Shown: positions 28,051-42,000 of the stretch, in pieces
How the letters are laid out: the number at the start of each line of letters is the position of its first letter
How positions within the stretch are numbered: position 1 is the first letter of the stretch
NCBI GenBank assembly: GCA_003344405.1
Contig: NOWV01000063.1
Coordinates: forward strand, 124,001 to 188,000
Origin: Trichoplax sp. H2
Taxonomy: Eukaryota; Placozoa; Uniplacotomia; Trichoplacea
Direction: 5' to 3'
Length of the DNA: 64,000 bases
Notes under the pieces: model-generated
What the model was told of the DNA's origin: nothing
What the model saw: the letters and a program-made list of their open reading frames with translations, nothing else
Database searches by the model: none
Made by a program: the position numbers and the translations under genes

Positions 28051-29095
28051 TATCATGGCCAACAGGAGTAGACGGAGAGAAGCTTTGAACTTGATATCTC
28101 TGCTGAAAAGTCTGCAATGACTACAATATTGTTGACATTTGTAAGAACTGTCATTGGAGATGTTTCAGCAATAAATCAAAGGCATTGATACTTTTTCCAA
28201 TAGATCATCATCACTCCATTCTCTATACTTAGGCTCTCTAGTCTAGTACAGAATACAGCAGTTGGACGCCTGAACTTCTTATCAAGTGGCAGGATCTACT
28301 ATGCACAAAAGTAGCTGTAGAGGATAAATACATTAAACATTAGACAGTAATTTGTTCATTGTCATACACGTCAATAGAAGCAAGTATTTGCGCAATTCGT
28401 TATACCATAACGAGTACTTACAGTATTCTATTAGGCGGACTGACACATTTGAATAACGTTATCCACCACATTCATAGGGTAGTATGCCCAATCCTATCAC
28501 TAAAGGCTTAAGTGATTGAGTTAAACTAGTACAGTGTACATAGGCACATTTGTACGTGATAGCATGCTACAGCTTAGATCAAAAACAACGAGGTGAGCTC
28601 CTTCTTGACTTACGTTGAAGATAGAAATAAAAATGTTAAAACGCAACGTTCGCATGAACAGACTACTGCAATAGAATACAGTAATGCGTATGCATCCACT
28701 ATGCCTAGTGTAAACCTCTGAAGTAAAAGGAGCACAAAAATCGACCTCATCCTAGCTTCCTTATTACCTCTGGGAGATTACTTTTTTGAATCACTCTTTA
28801 AAATAACGATGACTACCAAGAGTTATTATCGTCAGGCTTTGAATGAAAAATAACGCAGCACTATTTAAGCTGCTGGCCGCTAGTATATACTATCGGTTTT
28901 ATTCTATGTTTCATAAACGACGAGGTGCAATGTTTGCAATCAGCAGTGGTAATAGATGTTGTAATCCAAATCTTTCATCTACATCACGACTTTATCGTTT
29001 TGCTCACCTTTCCTTAAAATAAGGTAAAAAATATCTAGCCAATATATTAATTATACTACATAACATAGTTGGTATCTAGGACGTCATGAAGGAAG

Positions 29096-29397
29096 TAATA
29101 TAGGCTACATGCTGCTGCCACAGTAATATAATGCAGCTGCCAGACACTTTACTCGATGCTTATATTTATTTCGTATATCCTGTTCGCAACAAGAAATTCA
29201 AGAGAAGGTACATGAGAATACCTACTAAATGCTAACAGGGTATAATTAATATGGGCTACATACTGCTGCTACAGTAATATGATACAACTGCCAGGCACTT
29301 TACTCGATGCTTACATTTGTATCGTATATCCTATCCATTAGAAGTAATTCAATAGAAGGTACATTAGAATATGTACCTAAGGTTAGCAGTGTAAACC
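29096..29397. repeat. Two-copy tandem repeat, about 151-base period
   Basis: Units at about 29096-29246 and 29247-29397 align over their length: GGCTACAT(G/A)CTGCTGC, CACTTTACTCGATGCTTA, CGTATATCCT and AGAAGGTACAT occur in the same order. They are clearly diverged, so this is an old duplication. No coding content is supported. Confidence 0.85.
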
Positions 29398-30486
29398 ATT
29401 TAACAGACATGATTCAGAAATACATGTATTGTATAGCAATAAAAAAAATATCAAATGATGACGACAGTAGGAGATTGCCGTCGAATCAACCCATACAGGG
29501 CTAATTCTAGATCTCTATTATATGTAATCATAACCAATGGCTACTTGATTTCTGTTCTTACTTGCAGCTCATATGCTATTTATTAGTATGTCCTTCAATA
29601 AAAACTAAATGCATTGCGTCATAGCATTGTACTACTCAATAATTTGTTTACATGGATAGAAGCAACAAACATCCACTACCATCCTGACAATATGATTGGC
29701 ATCAATTAATTTGAAATTCAATAAATGGAACATTCATTTGAAGGTCTTTATACCAAATATTCCATATCAACAGCAATAAAAAATAAATTTCAATACTTAA
29801 TTTTTTTCCACGGTGATGAGATTTTTGTAATCGGCCTATGAAATAATACACTAAATAAACCAATTTTACGAGTATATCTACAATTGGATTCGTTTACAAG
29901 CACGGCTACCAGTACTCACTAATCTAAGACGATAGGAACCTTTTACAAACATATAACCTCCAAAATACGAATAGTATACCATAGATTATTATAGTGAATC
30001 GTTCGTCCTAACTGTAATTGTTTTTTTTTTAATTGCTCTATGCAAGTTTTCATTTTGGCGTAGAAGAAGTTATACTTGCTTTTTATTGGCGCGTACATAT
30101 GCTCCACCCACAGGATATCCATATGGCAATAATAATATTACTTCCTTAGCTACTAAGTTAACCCCAAATTTCCTAGCCATTCGTACATTATGACAGAGAT
30201 GCAATCTAATCACGATTACGCGGGTGTTGTGCTAATATGTTCCGCTACCAGCTAAAATTAATCATTGTCCTAGTTAAGTGAATCTGTTACATAAAACCTT
30301 ACGTTCTATTGAGCACATTAGTCTATATATAGTTAGCACTTTTATTATTTAGCTACCACTAATCATATTCATCAACAGTACTCCGTCCCATATTAGAATT
30401 GACCTTGTTTACTCCTACGGTGTCTGCAACATCATATCATAGCTAAATTTTTGGTTGTTACTTCTGTATCGGAAATCTTCTCTGCA

Positions 30487-33400
30487 ATGAATAACAAGTT
30501 TCGTTACTTGATTTTCTTGATCATTGTACTTTATGGCAATAATAACAGAGTATTTTCAGGCAATGTACCAGGTTCTATCTATTTACCAATACGTAAAAAT
30601 GTTAACATTCAGAGTCATTTGTTTTTATTAATTAATATATTAAGCATACGATATTATTAGCGGTAACCTAATTGTTGCTTTTTCCTCTTTCTCATTTCAA
30701 GCAGTTAAACATAATAGGACAAGCACTAACACTGTATTACATCCAAATGAAGGCATTGCTGTATCGCCAATTCGAATTGTAGACGGTTTTACGCAATACT
30801 CAGGTAGAATAGAGATCTATCATGCAAATAAATGGGGATCGATCTGCAGTAACGGATGGGGAATAAAAGAAGCTAATGTTGCATGTCGGCAATTAAATTA
30901 TGCGAAAGCAATGTCTGCAAAAGGTATGGCTATCTATATGCAAAGAAGTAAATCATGTTTGATTTATAGCTAAAATCACAGCGAAATAACAGTTTAATTT
31001 TGTCTTCATCATTAATTTATCGTAGTTTGTGCTATGATTCCGTACCATGTAACTCTCAACCAATGATCATACTTCCAATTTAGCTTCATTGCGACAAGAA
31101 TCTCTATCAAAACAGTCATGGACAGGATTTATAGCTTGTCAAGGCAATGAAATTGCCCTTTCTCAATGCGAGCAATCGCAGTGGATTATTTCTGCAGAAT
31201 GTACAAGCCAAAGTAACGCACGTATTTCATGCGAAGCGACTGCAGGTTAGAAATCTCGAATTAGCTGCATTCTAAAATTATAAGACTGTGACTAAATGCA
31301 CTGATAATGGCCATATGAAGCCGTTCAACTAAATACATTTTTTACTCTTGCAGATAATCCCCTGAATTGTATCTTTGAGCATGGATTTTGCAGTTGGAAG
31401 CAACCTAAGAGAAACTATAAAATGGATTGGCTGTGGACGGATAGTAATCACACGCCATTAAACAAAAAGTTCTCAGGTACGTATGAAAATCAATCAAAGC
31501 TTAAAGATATTATTCTCCATCAATAAATTAACTTTATTAGCTTATTTACGTTAGTTAAGACAACTTGAACGTTTAGGAAGTAAATCTATAATTATAATAT
31601 AGCTCAATAATAATAATTCACCATACTATAAAAGCTTATCGATGTGCGCTACTCATATTTGATGGCTATTTCATAGCGCGACTGTTATTAGTCAATAAAT
31701 TATCCATTGCAAAGGTTAATCGTAAAGTACCCTATAACGCAAATGCATGCTAACATTTTACAGATTCATTAAGATTTAAAATTATAATGACACTTAATCT
31801 GGCCTTCCTCTTAGGACCCCATATTTTTTTAAATACTTTATATGGCAATGATGAAGAAGAAGCAACTCTACGTAGTCCATTATTGATGACTCCTTATCAA
31901 AGAAATATAACTGTAAGTATTTAACTATTATTTTCTTCTGCAGAATGGGTTACATTTTCATCGAATAGATAGTTTGAAATTGATAATAAATATCCTTATA
32001 ACAGTTTTCTATTTGAATTCATTGCTATCGCCTCAGGTTACCTTCAATTACCACCAATCTAAGATAATTAGTGGAGCATTCACGGTTGAAGTTTTTACAA
32101 AAGTATCTCAAAAAATATGGCAAGCTGATAAGGCATCACCACCTGATGACATTCAGCAAAGGAAAGTCGTTTTTCAAGCCCCAGCAAAGCATTTCAACGT
32201 AAGATAGAAGCAATTTATTATAAACAAATCAGATTTATCTCGCATGCTTCATAAGGCATGGCGATTATAATTGATTTCTCATCTAGTCAATATTGAATAG
32301 TACGATAATAAATGTAATTTAAAGAAATAATATTTTAATAATTAGGTACAATTCAAATTTGTAAAAGGACGAAAATCGACCGGTGTTATCAGTATGAACG
32401 CAATCAAGATCCAAGGATGTCGTGAAGGTTAGTACATTATCTCAGCCATTAATCCGTATCGTATTCAATCCGCTGTGCTTTATGACTGTGCTGAGTCTTT
32501 ATAGATTAACTTTCTGATGTGATAGCCTTGATACTGGTTATGATTTAGAGGGAGCTATATATATATCGAAAACTGCAGGAAACTGGTATCTAACCAGTCT
32601 CTAAATGACGTTATTAACCTTCGAAATTTACCTTTAAAGTTAATTTTAAAAATTTATGCTCTATCAGTCTATTACATACCTTAAAATTATGTTTTCAGTC
32701 GCTCATACAATTGTACAAATCTTAGATCAGTTTTCTTATATATAGTAATCTGAAAACTTTCCATATATTGCATGCGAATAATAAATTATACTACATTCAA
32801 GATATTGGAGAATCTAGTATCTGAATTTGATACAAAAAAACCTATGAAGTTATGCTATAAGACAAACTGAATTTATCTCGGGTGCTCATTTCTTGATAAT
32901 AGCTCTAAAATTTTGGAATTATCCATCTACAAGTCTTTTTATATTATTAATCGATAATTGTTAATGGGTTTACTGGCAGCATCAAAAGCAATTTATGACG
33001 AAGACGATGACTCTATGGCAATGGGATTCGGATTAGCTGCGCTCGTCTTCGGCCCAGTCGTTATATTTTTTTGTTGGAGATATCATACAAAAAAACAGGA
33101 CGAGATTGCTGAAGCTAATATTTTAGCAAAGCAAGTTCGCACACATCAAAATCAAACAAGCCAACCTAGGATCCGAAATAGTAGCGGTGGAAATCCTACT
33201 GAAAGTCTTCAGCCCCTATGTAAGCGAAGAAAATCTAAAGTTAATTGAAAATGATTGTTATTCATCGAGTTGAATTTTCTTTAATTTTTTACTCTAAATG
33301 ATTTGGCAGTAAAGGAAAATGCAACTGATGATCGACAGGATTATAGTACAAGTCAAAAGCTTCATGATTCAGAATCACAAGGTAGGCTACCCAAAATGTG

Positions 33401-33670
33401 TTTAATCGTTCGATAAAAAGACTTAGATTGTTTATTTTAGTATTATAGGATATAAAAGAAAATTTGTATATCATCTGACTCATAGTGTATCAGATTTCTT
33501 AACTACTCTGATACTTTACTTGTAACTTTAAATCGCATAATACCTAGTAATCACAAGCGATAATTTAAATTTCTTCATAACTATGAGAAATATCTTATTT
33601 TATCATCTATAAAACGGATTCAGAAGCATGTATCACGGAAGAGAGCAACAACAAAGTCTACAATGTTTGA
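30487..33670 (+). CDS. Single-pass receptor with SRCR and MAM domains
   Basis: Likely cell-surface receptor or adhesion protein. Signal peptide MNNKFRYLIFLIIVLYG. Exons: 30487-30592, 30702-30923, 31084-31245, 31354-31476, 31815-31912, 32037-32198, 32346-32427, 32980-33219, 33310-33381, 33624-33670; about 437 aa. One SRCR domain spans exons 2-3 (IRIVDGFTQYSGRIEIY, WGSICSNGWG, VACRQLNY, then CQGNEIALSQCEQ). A MAM domain spans exons 4-7 (CIFEHGFCSWKQP through GVISMNAIKIQGC). Exon 8 has the membrane helix GFGLAALVFGPVVIFFCW after an acidic stalk. The last two exons continue the cytoplasmic tail in phase and end VYNV. If the 33220 donor is not used, translation stops at 33248 with a shorter tail (407 aa). 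The acceptor of exon 2 could also be three bases later, and that of exon 6 is the least certain. Ligand unknown. Confidence 0.8.
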
Positions 33671-35763
33671 AGTCTATCTAGCAAATTATCAATATATCAA
33701 CATGTAAAGATTAGCAATAAATATGTAACCAGTTTGAGCCAAGTTTTTAAAATAGAATTCAGAGTGATAGCGTTAGATTACCTATAACAATAGCCATTTG
33801 CGGAAAGTAACCTGTGAATTTACTAAATTACTGGATACCTATGGCTATTTTAGACACATCTGAGATTGCATTAGATTTACTATGAATGATCTTCTTCTTA
33901 TTTGAAAATAATGACAAGTAATATACGCTGCCTTTGTTACAGAAATTCTAAATTTGAGAAGATTATAAATAAGTTCTAGTAGATGACGAGTAAACATTCC
34001 TTTTGCCTACATAAAAGAATTTCATTTGGCCTATCAATATTGTTTAACCGAAGCCATTGTCAAGGTATAATTCCAAATTGAATTAAAATCACACGTTATT
34101 TTACATATTCTGTATTTCTAAAAAAATTATTACTGCTCATAAATAGTACCTAATATCAATTTGTTTTTGAAATGGTTTATATTCAGTAGTAGATTATTTA
34201 AAAAGTTTATTAACTTAACTTTTTAAGTTGATCTTTAAATAGATGATATCGAAAAAATTATCTCCTGGTTTATTTTCATCAAGTATTATGGGATAGTTGT
34301 TTTATATCAAGCATAAATGTAATCATGCATAATCATGTCATGAATTAAGTGTTTAAACACTACTAATTGCATCTCTAAGATTATCTTCATTGAATAGAGT
34401 AATAGATTGAATTTATGCTTATGTAACTTTTTCTCGGTTTCGCTTGAATAATTAGTTATACTTAAATAATAAACAATTATCATTTATGTAATTACAAACT
34501 GAAACAAAACCGAAATTTTGACAGATCTACTTACGAGCTACAAGTGCACTATAACCGCTTTATATCATATTACTATGCTATGATCTGTCGACCTGCTATG
34601 ACTAAGAAACATGCCATGTTTTCTTACATTTATATTAAAATCACACCACTTGACAAGTATTCTACGTATAATTCTCAGGCATGCCTATTAATACTCGCAA
34701 TTATAGATGAAGCAGATGAAGCTGCTAGCTGGCTAGAATAGTAGATCTTCGATGATATAGAGTATATATGTAATTCCTCCTACGCTAGGAAATAAATATT
34801 ACAAATTATTAAAAGTTGAGACTCAATGGTAATTATGATACCTAATAAGTATTGCTCGTAATCCTGTTATAAAGTTTAATTACAAAATTATTGGTCTATA
34901 ATACGGTTATATTGATAGCTTTAATTGGGTATAATGGCTGCAATTGATCAAAAATATTGTCGATTTTTAGCAAGGAGTCTATCAATCTACAGACATAACT
35001 ATACGTCAGTGCCAATTTAGACCTAATATATAGTGTATGCCTCCAGTTCGAGATTTGATTGTTCTTTTCATCCCGCTAATATCTTAATAGCAAATACAGT
35101 ATAACAGAGACATTGCATGGGTATGTACTGCAAATATGTTTAACATTAGCGTACAAGTCTACCAACTATCTTATCGCTCTCCAGAATCGAACAAATTGAA
35201 ATATATTCTAGGAATCTACGTGGCCTATACTCAACTAAAACCGATCACAGTCATGTAATCAGGCTATTCACATTTTATTGAAATATCGAGATATTTTCAT
35301 CAATTAATTATCATATGTGAAGCAATCAACCAGGGTGCACTCTATCACAATATTTTGATTAATAAAGAAGCTTCTTAGCTAGTTTGTTGTGTAGCGTATA
35401 CTGTATAGGCAAGTCCTAATTCCATCTAAATATCGATACTACATTTATTACCGCTTGTACAGCTAACGGACCTCGATCTTGATATTTTATTACGTAATAA
35501 ATACCGGTAATCGCCAGCGCTGCATATTCATGTATATACATTATACAAGCATATAGATACAAAATGACACTGTAAAATGACAAATTGCTTATCATTGTTT
35601 ACTTTCTGATGAAATATCAGGATATTAGCCCACATAAGATTACAGCCTGTTATTAATGACTGCATAATAGATACATTACTGTGGTCTTATGTCAATATGC
35701 CCAGTATGCTTTGAAAAAAGCGTACTGTAAAAATAAACAGTAATTTTTAAAAAGGATTTCAAC
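33671..35763. other. Intergenic region between the two receptors
   Basis: AT-rich with no supportable gene. The frame at 34544-34741 has no recognisable domain. It presumably contains the promoter of the downstream receptor; no specific element identified. Confidence 0.5.
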
Positions 35764-38700
35764 ATGTCTAAGCGAGAGAAGTATCTCTTACTCATTTTAA
35801 TAATATATATCAGCAATATTGTTAGAATACATTCGTTCTTAACATTAAATGCATTGAATGGTTCTGATCATGAGTGTATCGATAGATGCACTTGTAATTT
35901 TAATAACAATCAAATGAAATGCAAGCTGGAAGATTTGCCTACTACAGATATTCCAAGTGGCATCACACAAATGTAAGTAAGAAAATACTGTATCTCGTTA
36001 TCGACATTCGTTGATTAGCCTTAAAATATGAACCATAGCCGTAAAAGGAAATGACTTATTTCATATACATGTGATGTCTATATATGTCGCCAATATTCAG
36101 GTGTAATAGCGATTTTAAGTGCAACATCAAGAGCTGTGGTACTAATTCAGATCTTATACAACTTTAGCTTAATGATGACGAATAAGTATATCAAATTTTT
36201 TTTCTTATAACTCGCTATCGTGAAATCACTTAGAAATAAGAGCGAATGATAAGATCAAAATAATAATTATATACAATGTACAGTAAGGAAGAGTAGTTAA
36301 TAAGAGCCTTGATTTCCAACTAAATCAATGCTGAAAGATTATTAGAATTGTCCTACATCAATGTGATGCTCGAACGTGCAGGTTGGCTAAGTTTATGTAA
36401 TTTTATTTGTAAATCGATGAAGTATAATCACCGATGGACACTTGCGATGTGATTGCTCCATAGCCCATATTATTCGATGGGCACAGGAGAATAAAGTTGG
36501 CTTGGAAGGTAAATGCAATTCTCCCACGCGTTATAAAGATAAAAATTTGAGCGATATTAACCTCTCCGTATTAGTAGCGTCATGCAACAAGGGTTCAGGT
36601 AAGAAAATAACAACTTAAATCGTCGAAGCAAATCAGTAATTTTAGTTAAGATTAATACTATTTGGATATAAAATTATTGCATTCATTTTATCTCATCTAA
36701 AGCGTCATAATACTGTATCAACAAGTATTCAAATTACATAAGACATTGAAGTACTAGGAAGAAAATAGAAAAGTTAAAATTATTCCATTTCATTAAAAGT
36801 CTGATAAATCATTTTAATATTGATGGATTGCATCTCTAGTTTTGCTTAAGGAGTATTTTAAAGAATGATTTATGTCCGATATACAGGATTCAGTAACAAT
36901 TTGAGAGTTTTCAGTAATAGGTAGTATCATGAATTGCTTATGATACTTGTAAGAACCTTATTTCTGAATTAAATGTTGTGTAATACTCAAAGTTATTACA
37001 ACGAAAATATCTGACCACGTGAAGGGTCATTATAATCAGATAAATTTAATCCCAATTTATGAGTAGTATAATTGATTTCAGAGACTACTCCGTTAAGTAT
37101 TCAACTTCAAAAGACATCGCATAATTCAAATACCAAGTATATACTTTTATCGAACGGTAGTACTTGGCTTCCTATTTGCAATCGCGATTGGGAATTTGCT
37201 GATAGTATGGTGTCATGTAGGCAGCTTAGGTATTTAGGAAGCAGCGAGAGTTTATCTCAAAATGGTAAATCGGTTATTGAATGTAACGGCATGGTCTAAA
37301 AGAGATGCTTTACTACTATGTTTTCATCCTTCTAATATACCTATGTAATGATATTGATTACATGATCGTTCACAATACAACTTAATAGACTTTGAGCTTG
37401 AAGTCAACCAAATAGCTTGGAGGCTAGATGGCAACTGTACAGGTCTAGAATCACGGTTATCAGATTGTAATATCCAAATAGATGATGTTGCTGATGATTG
37501 CCCCATAGCAACTGTAAAATGTCTCGAAGATGAAGGTAGCGTAATATTGGCATCATATTCAATCCTAAGAATTGGTCATTAGGGCTAATAGTAACATTGG
37601 CATACTGATGCTCTGAGAAAGTGATGAAAATATTGAATATATATTAATTACGTCCCATTATATTTAATTCTAGGCGGTGATCCAACAAATTGTAATTTTC
37701 AGAAAGGATTTTGCGGCTGGTCAAAAATAAATTCTGATTATTTATCTTGGATTTGGTTAAATAATAATCATAATCATGAAGGTGATCCCTATATTTATTC
37801 ATACTATATATTAGTCTCATTTCTGTATATTGTACTAGCTAAGTTAGAAATTGAGATACCAATGTATTGGATGTTTTAAATAAATTGTTATCCTCCTAGG
37901 TTATCAAGTGTTAGTCTCGTTAACCAATCATACTAAATCGCAGTCTGCGGTATCTCTTCAAAGCCCGGTATTAAAGCCACTCAAGAACAAAGTTCAAGTA
38001 TAATTTTAAGAAATTATCGTATAATATTAAAACATAGAATATTGTAAAATAAAATATATCACTACTTCATACATCATGTTTTAACAGCATTAAAACGAGA
38101 TAAATTGTGTATTGTAGGTCTATGTTGAGTATTATTTTAGCGGTATTATCGATGCTCAGCTCCTACTACAAATTCAGCTTGAATATGATGATGAGTATAC
38201 GACATTATATTCGTTAAATATGGAAGAGCACAATTGGAATAACGCAAGCGTAACCATCACCATGAACCATAACAATTTTCGAGTACTGATTATATAATTT
38301 GTATTGAAGAATATAGTAATATCTAAATATTCATGTTTTCTCTTTATTGGTTACTAGCTACGCTTCACAGTAAAAAATGGCCAAAATTCAGACGGAGAGA
38401 TTGGCATTGGCCAAATAAAATTAACGGATTGCAAGTTGCGTGGTGAGTTATTAGTTGTGAATAAGAACGTAGTTCTTTTTTACAATTCGTTATTAACCTA
38501 GATGAATACATCAAAGAAAAGCCTTTGTACCTAAGGTCTGGCTGAATATTAATATTTCTGTCTGTTAGATGATGAAGAAAATAGACCCAATAATCGCTTC
38601 GTTATTATCGTGGTTGTAATATGCGCCATTACTATTTTTCCTCCTTCAATATTCATTTATGCTTATGTGGTAAAAAGTCGTTCTGAAAATGGTCCTGAAA

Positions 38701-39071
38701 TACAGATCAATTTGCCATGTAGTAGTACCTGTAAAATATTATCTACGGTCTGCTATTGCTGTGGCCCGAGAAGCAGCAATACCTTCGAAATCTTGGAAGA
38801 AACGAACGCTAATTACGAAGCGCCAAACTATGAAACTGTAGAGCCGCCAATAAGATCTGAAAGTCCACCTATTTTTCCCCCTGATTTCCAGGAATCTCTT
38901 GATAATTTACATCATGATGCTCCTCCACCATATTATCAAACATTGACCGAAAACAGCAATATGAATAGTAATAATGACATTCAGCTAAGCTTAATTACGT
39001 TAGAGATAGCTAATAGCGAACGAAATTTGTTACCATCCTATGACAGTGTTATCGCTTCTGAAAGGAGTTAA
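35764..39071 (+). CDS. Single-pass receptor: LRR caps, SRCR, MAM, PPxY tail
   Basis: Related to the upstream receptor by SRCR-MAM-TM order and exon phases. Exons: 35764-35972, 36423-36598, 37082-37264, 37389-37535, 37674-37781, 37900-37997, 38118-38282, 38358-38442, 38569-39071; about 557 aa. Exon 1 has a signal peptide and an LRR N-terminal cap (CIDRCTCNFNNNQMKC, LPTTDIPSGI). Exon 2 has an LRR C-terminal cap (LRCDCSIAHIIRWAQE, then two Cys). Exons 3-4 make the SRCR domain (WLPICNRDWEFADSMVSCRQ; CTGLESRLSDCN). Exons 5-8 make MAM (CNFQKGFCGWSKI to GIGQIKLTDC). Exon 9 gives the membrane helix FVIIVVVICAITIF, a Cys cluster and a 110-residue tail with APPPYY (PPxY, a WW-domain ligand) and LLPSYDSV. 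No leucine-rich repeat unit is seen between the two caps. The exon 1-2 junction fits in phase but is the weakest part. Confidence 0.8.
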
Positions 39072-42000
39072 ATCGAGCTTGTCAAGTTAGTCTGTAAAAG
39101 ATGCGATTTATGTTGTAATCTTGCAGATAGATAGCAATTGAAAGGTCATAATAATGATAATAAGAATCATGAACACTTTACGATAGAAAGTATGCAAAGA
39201 AATCAGTTTTGTTTTAGCTATATGCATACATACATATACCAGGATTTATAGAGCAAAATCTTTTTATCAGTTAATGCTGTTATCCATGATAATAACATTG
39301 TACCTATACGTAGAGCAAAGTTTACCGTCATTTTATCTACGTAAACTATTAATTGCTTCCCTCATGGACGTTACTATAGCAAAATAAGAAAATTTATGGC
39401 TTGTATTATGTAATATAGGTAATGGAGGGTCTTGCATTGGATCGCTTTTACTGTTAGCTATCGTCTAGTAACGTCAGTTGTATTGTAATGTATTATACAG
39501 TCTTTCTGTTGCCAAGAATACAGTTGAAGTTTTTTAGTTTCATCTTCTCAATCTTTGCATGCGGTAATTTAGCTGTTCTATCTCAACGGTACATCAACAG
39601 TATCATTATTTTATTGGTGTGCCATATCAAATGAGCATAATTACGGTCAAAGAAACAAAATCTCATCTGTAATACTTTTTCATCAATATTTTCTTGTACT
39701 GCAGAGCATTATTATAGGGAGCATATAAGCTTCATCCAAATATGAATAAAACAGTGATGCAGAAAAAGAACTTTTTGAAGGGTTTACATCTTAAAATTTC
39801 AGTCCGTCTATTGGAAAATTTATTAATTGCTAGTCAAGTATTCCTATTTTCAGCTACTAGGACTGAATTACTTGTGACAATTTACACCATTTGCTCTCTG
39901 CATTGCGATTAGAATATCACAGACTACTGTAATAAAAAAAATGGACCGCATTGTCGTTTTAATAGTCCTTTGACTACCGGTATAAGCTGTTTCAATGTTT
40001 ATATTCGACTATCTACCGTATATTGCATCTCTAAATCATAAAGTCCTCATTTAGATAATTTTTTTTAACTTTTATGCTTAATACAAATACGTAGTATACA
40101 ATGAATTTACCTGATTCATTCAATTAATAATACAGTATGGTAATAAGTAATATAGACGAATTTTATATCCAACAGAGGCCCAACATCATCAAATTGTTAA
40201 CACTTGAAAGTGTATTCATTGCGTAGTTTATAAGGATCCAATAGTTCTTGATGTAGATGAACAATTTAGAACTAGCAGAACGTGTGAATTATAGAATTAA
40301 GCCTGTATCTCACTTAGAAAACTGAATTGTTTTAGTTTAGGCAAGAAAGAGTTACCCATGGATTAAGGAAATATCCGAAACCCCCGCTAAGATGAGATTC
40401 AGTTCATATTGATGTTGCGTAGCTATGTCGTCGATGTACTATTGTAGAAACAGGCCATAATTTATTCTGGATTTACCAATAATAATCTCCCTCGTTAATT
40501 GACGACAGATAAAAGTTAATATTTATCAGCTCCTTTCCTAGTATTCATCTTCGCCAATCTAATTCATAAGTTGATCATTGTGTATATTACTTTCTACTGT
40601 CCACCTATTTTCCATATGAAGATAGCATCACATGCAGTAGTATTGTTGGATATTCCTGTCTATTCAGAACAGCTTAGATCTCAAAATCGTTAATGAATTG
40701 ATGAATAACTAGTAATCATTCCATAATACTATTAAATAACGAGAAATCGAGAAGTGTAAACTATCCTGGATACGTTAGATAGTCTTTACAACAGTACCAT
40801 GTAAAAATTGTTAATTAATCCATTTCATAATGTCTATTTCATCTTTTACCGTATGGCCTATATAATATTCAGGAAATAAATCCTGATTTTGCATTTAATT
40901 TAAATTCATGTATCATACTAGCTAGATGTGATATTAAAGAGTCTTTTGAATCACTCAATCTTCCTCTTATAAAACATTGAATTAAAGCGTTTAAAATCAA
41001 TATCTAGCAGTTTGCTACAAGTAGGACTGAATTCTATGAAGAAATGCTCTCGTTCTTAATGTATAAAATAAAATTATAATGTAACTGTCAGGCTTATTAC
41101 ACTGTAGATTATTGCAAAGCCATTCATCAACCATAACTTTAGAACCCTTTATAGAAGACTCCAATGAATTTCTGATCGGTATCTCCTAGGGGAAAAATAA
41201 ACAATTGGCCACAATCGACGTAAAATTAGGTCGTGAATTTTATCCACGGGATATGATTACTCTTGACTAGTTATCATTTTACTGCTGTATATTAGATTCG
41301 TAAAAAATCCTACTATAATTTTTAAAAGATTCATGACAGCTGGTGACAACAATCAACCTGAAATCAGTAATTTCGTCTTTAAATAAATTTGCAATTCAAT
41401 TCATGATTTATATAACATCGGAAGCCCACAATAATTAAGTAATCATAATTAATGTTTCATTCTTCAATTAGACTATTAATTGAATATAAATATGTAAACT
41501 CCGCTTTACCCATTCGATATGATGCTTATAGGATGATTACGATAAGAGATCCATTTAAAACCTAACCGTAAATTACTGATTTAAGCGTTTTGCACTGATC
41601 TAGCGCACAGCGTGGTTCAATCGTTCTTTCCTATGTCGGCAGTGTAGTGTAGTATGTTCTTAATTTCTAACTTGGAAACTGCTTTTAAGCCTTATATAAA
41701 GCTAATATGTTGCGATTGCATTGCCATAGGTGGATTACAGTAAGTTCCTACATCCCTGCTTTCACTCTAACCTCAATTATAACGATCCTCTAAACCTTCA
41801 TTCATTCCTCATTAGCAACTTTTAAATGGTTGATTATTTTACTCACCATCTGTTCGTATTTTTACACAAAATCTAGTTTTTCTACTGTACAAGTAATTTA
41901 ATATATGAAAGCGATCAACATTTAGATGCCTAGCAGCAGGTATGATATTACCATTATCATGGGCTAATATAATTATTTACTTAGTTTATTTACTTAAAAA

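Larger units (their letters stand above)
27184..30486. other. Intergenic region upstream of MEPCE-like, with small repeats
   Basis: No gene supported. It holds a GTAC-rich island (about 27480-27670), a C-tract followed by an A-tract near 27680-27703, and two tandem duplications listed separately. An open frame at 27450-27704 coincides with the island and is likely chance. Another at 29307-29504 lies partly in a duplicated unit and looks random. Confidence 0.5.
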
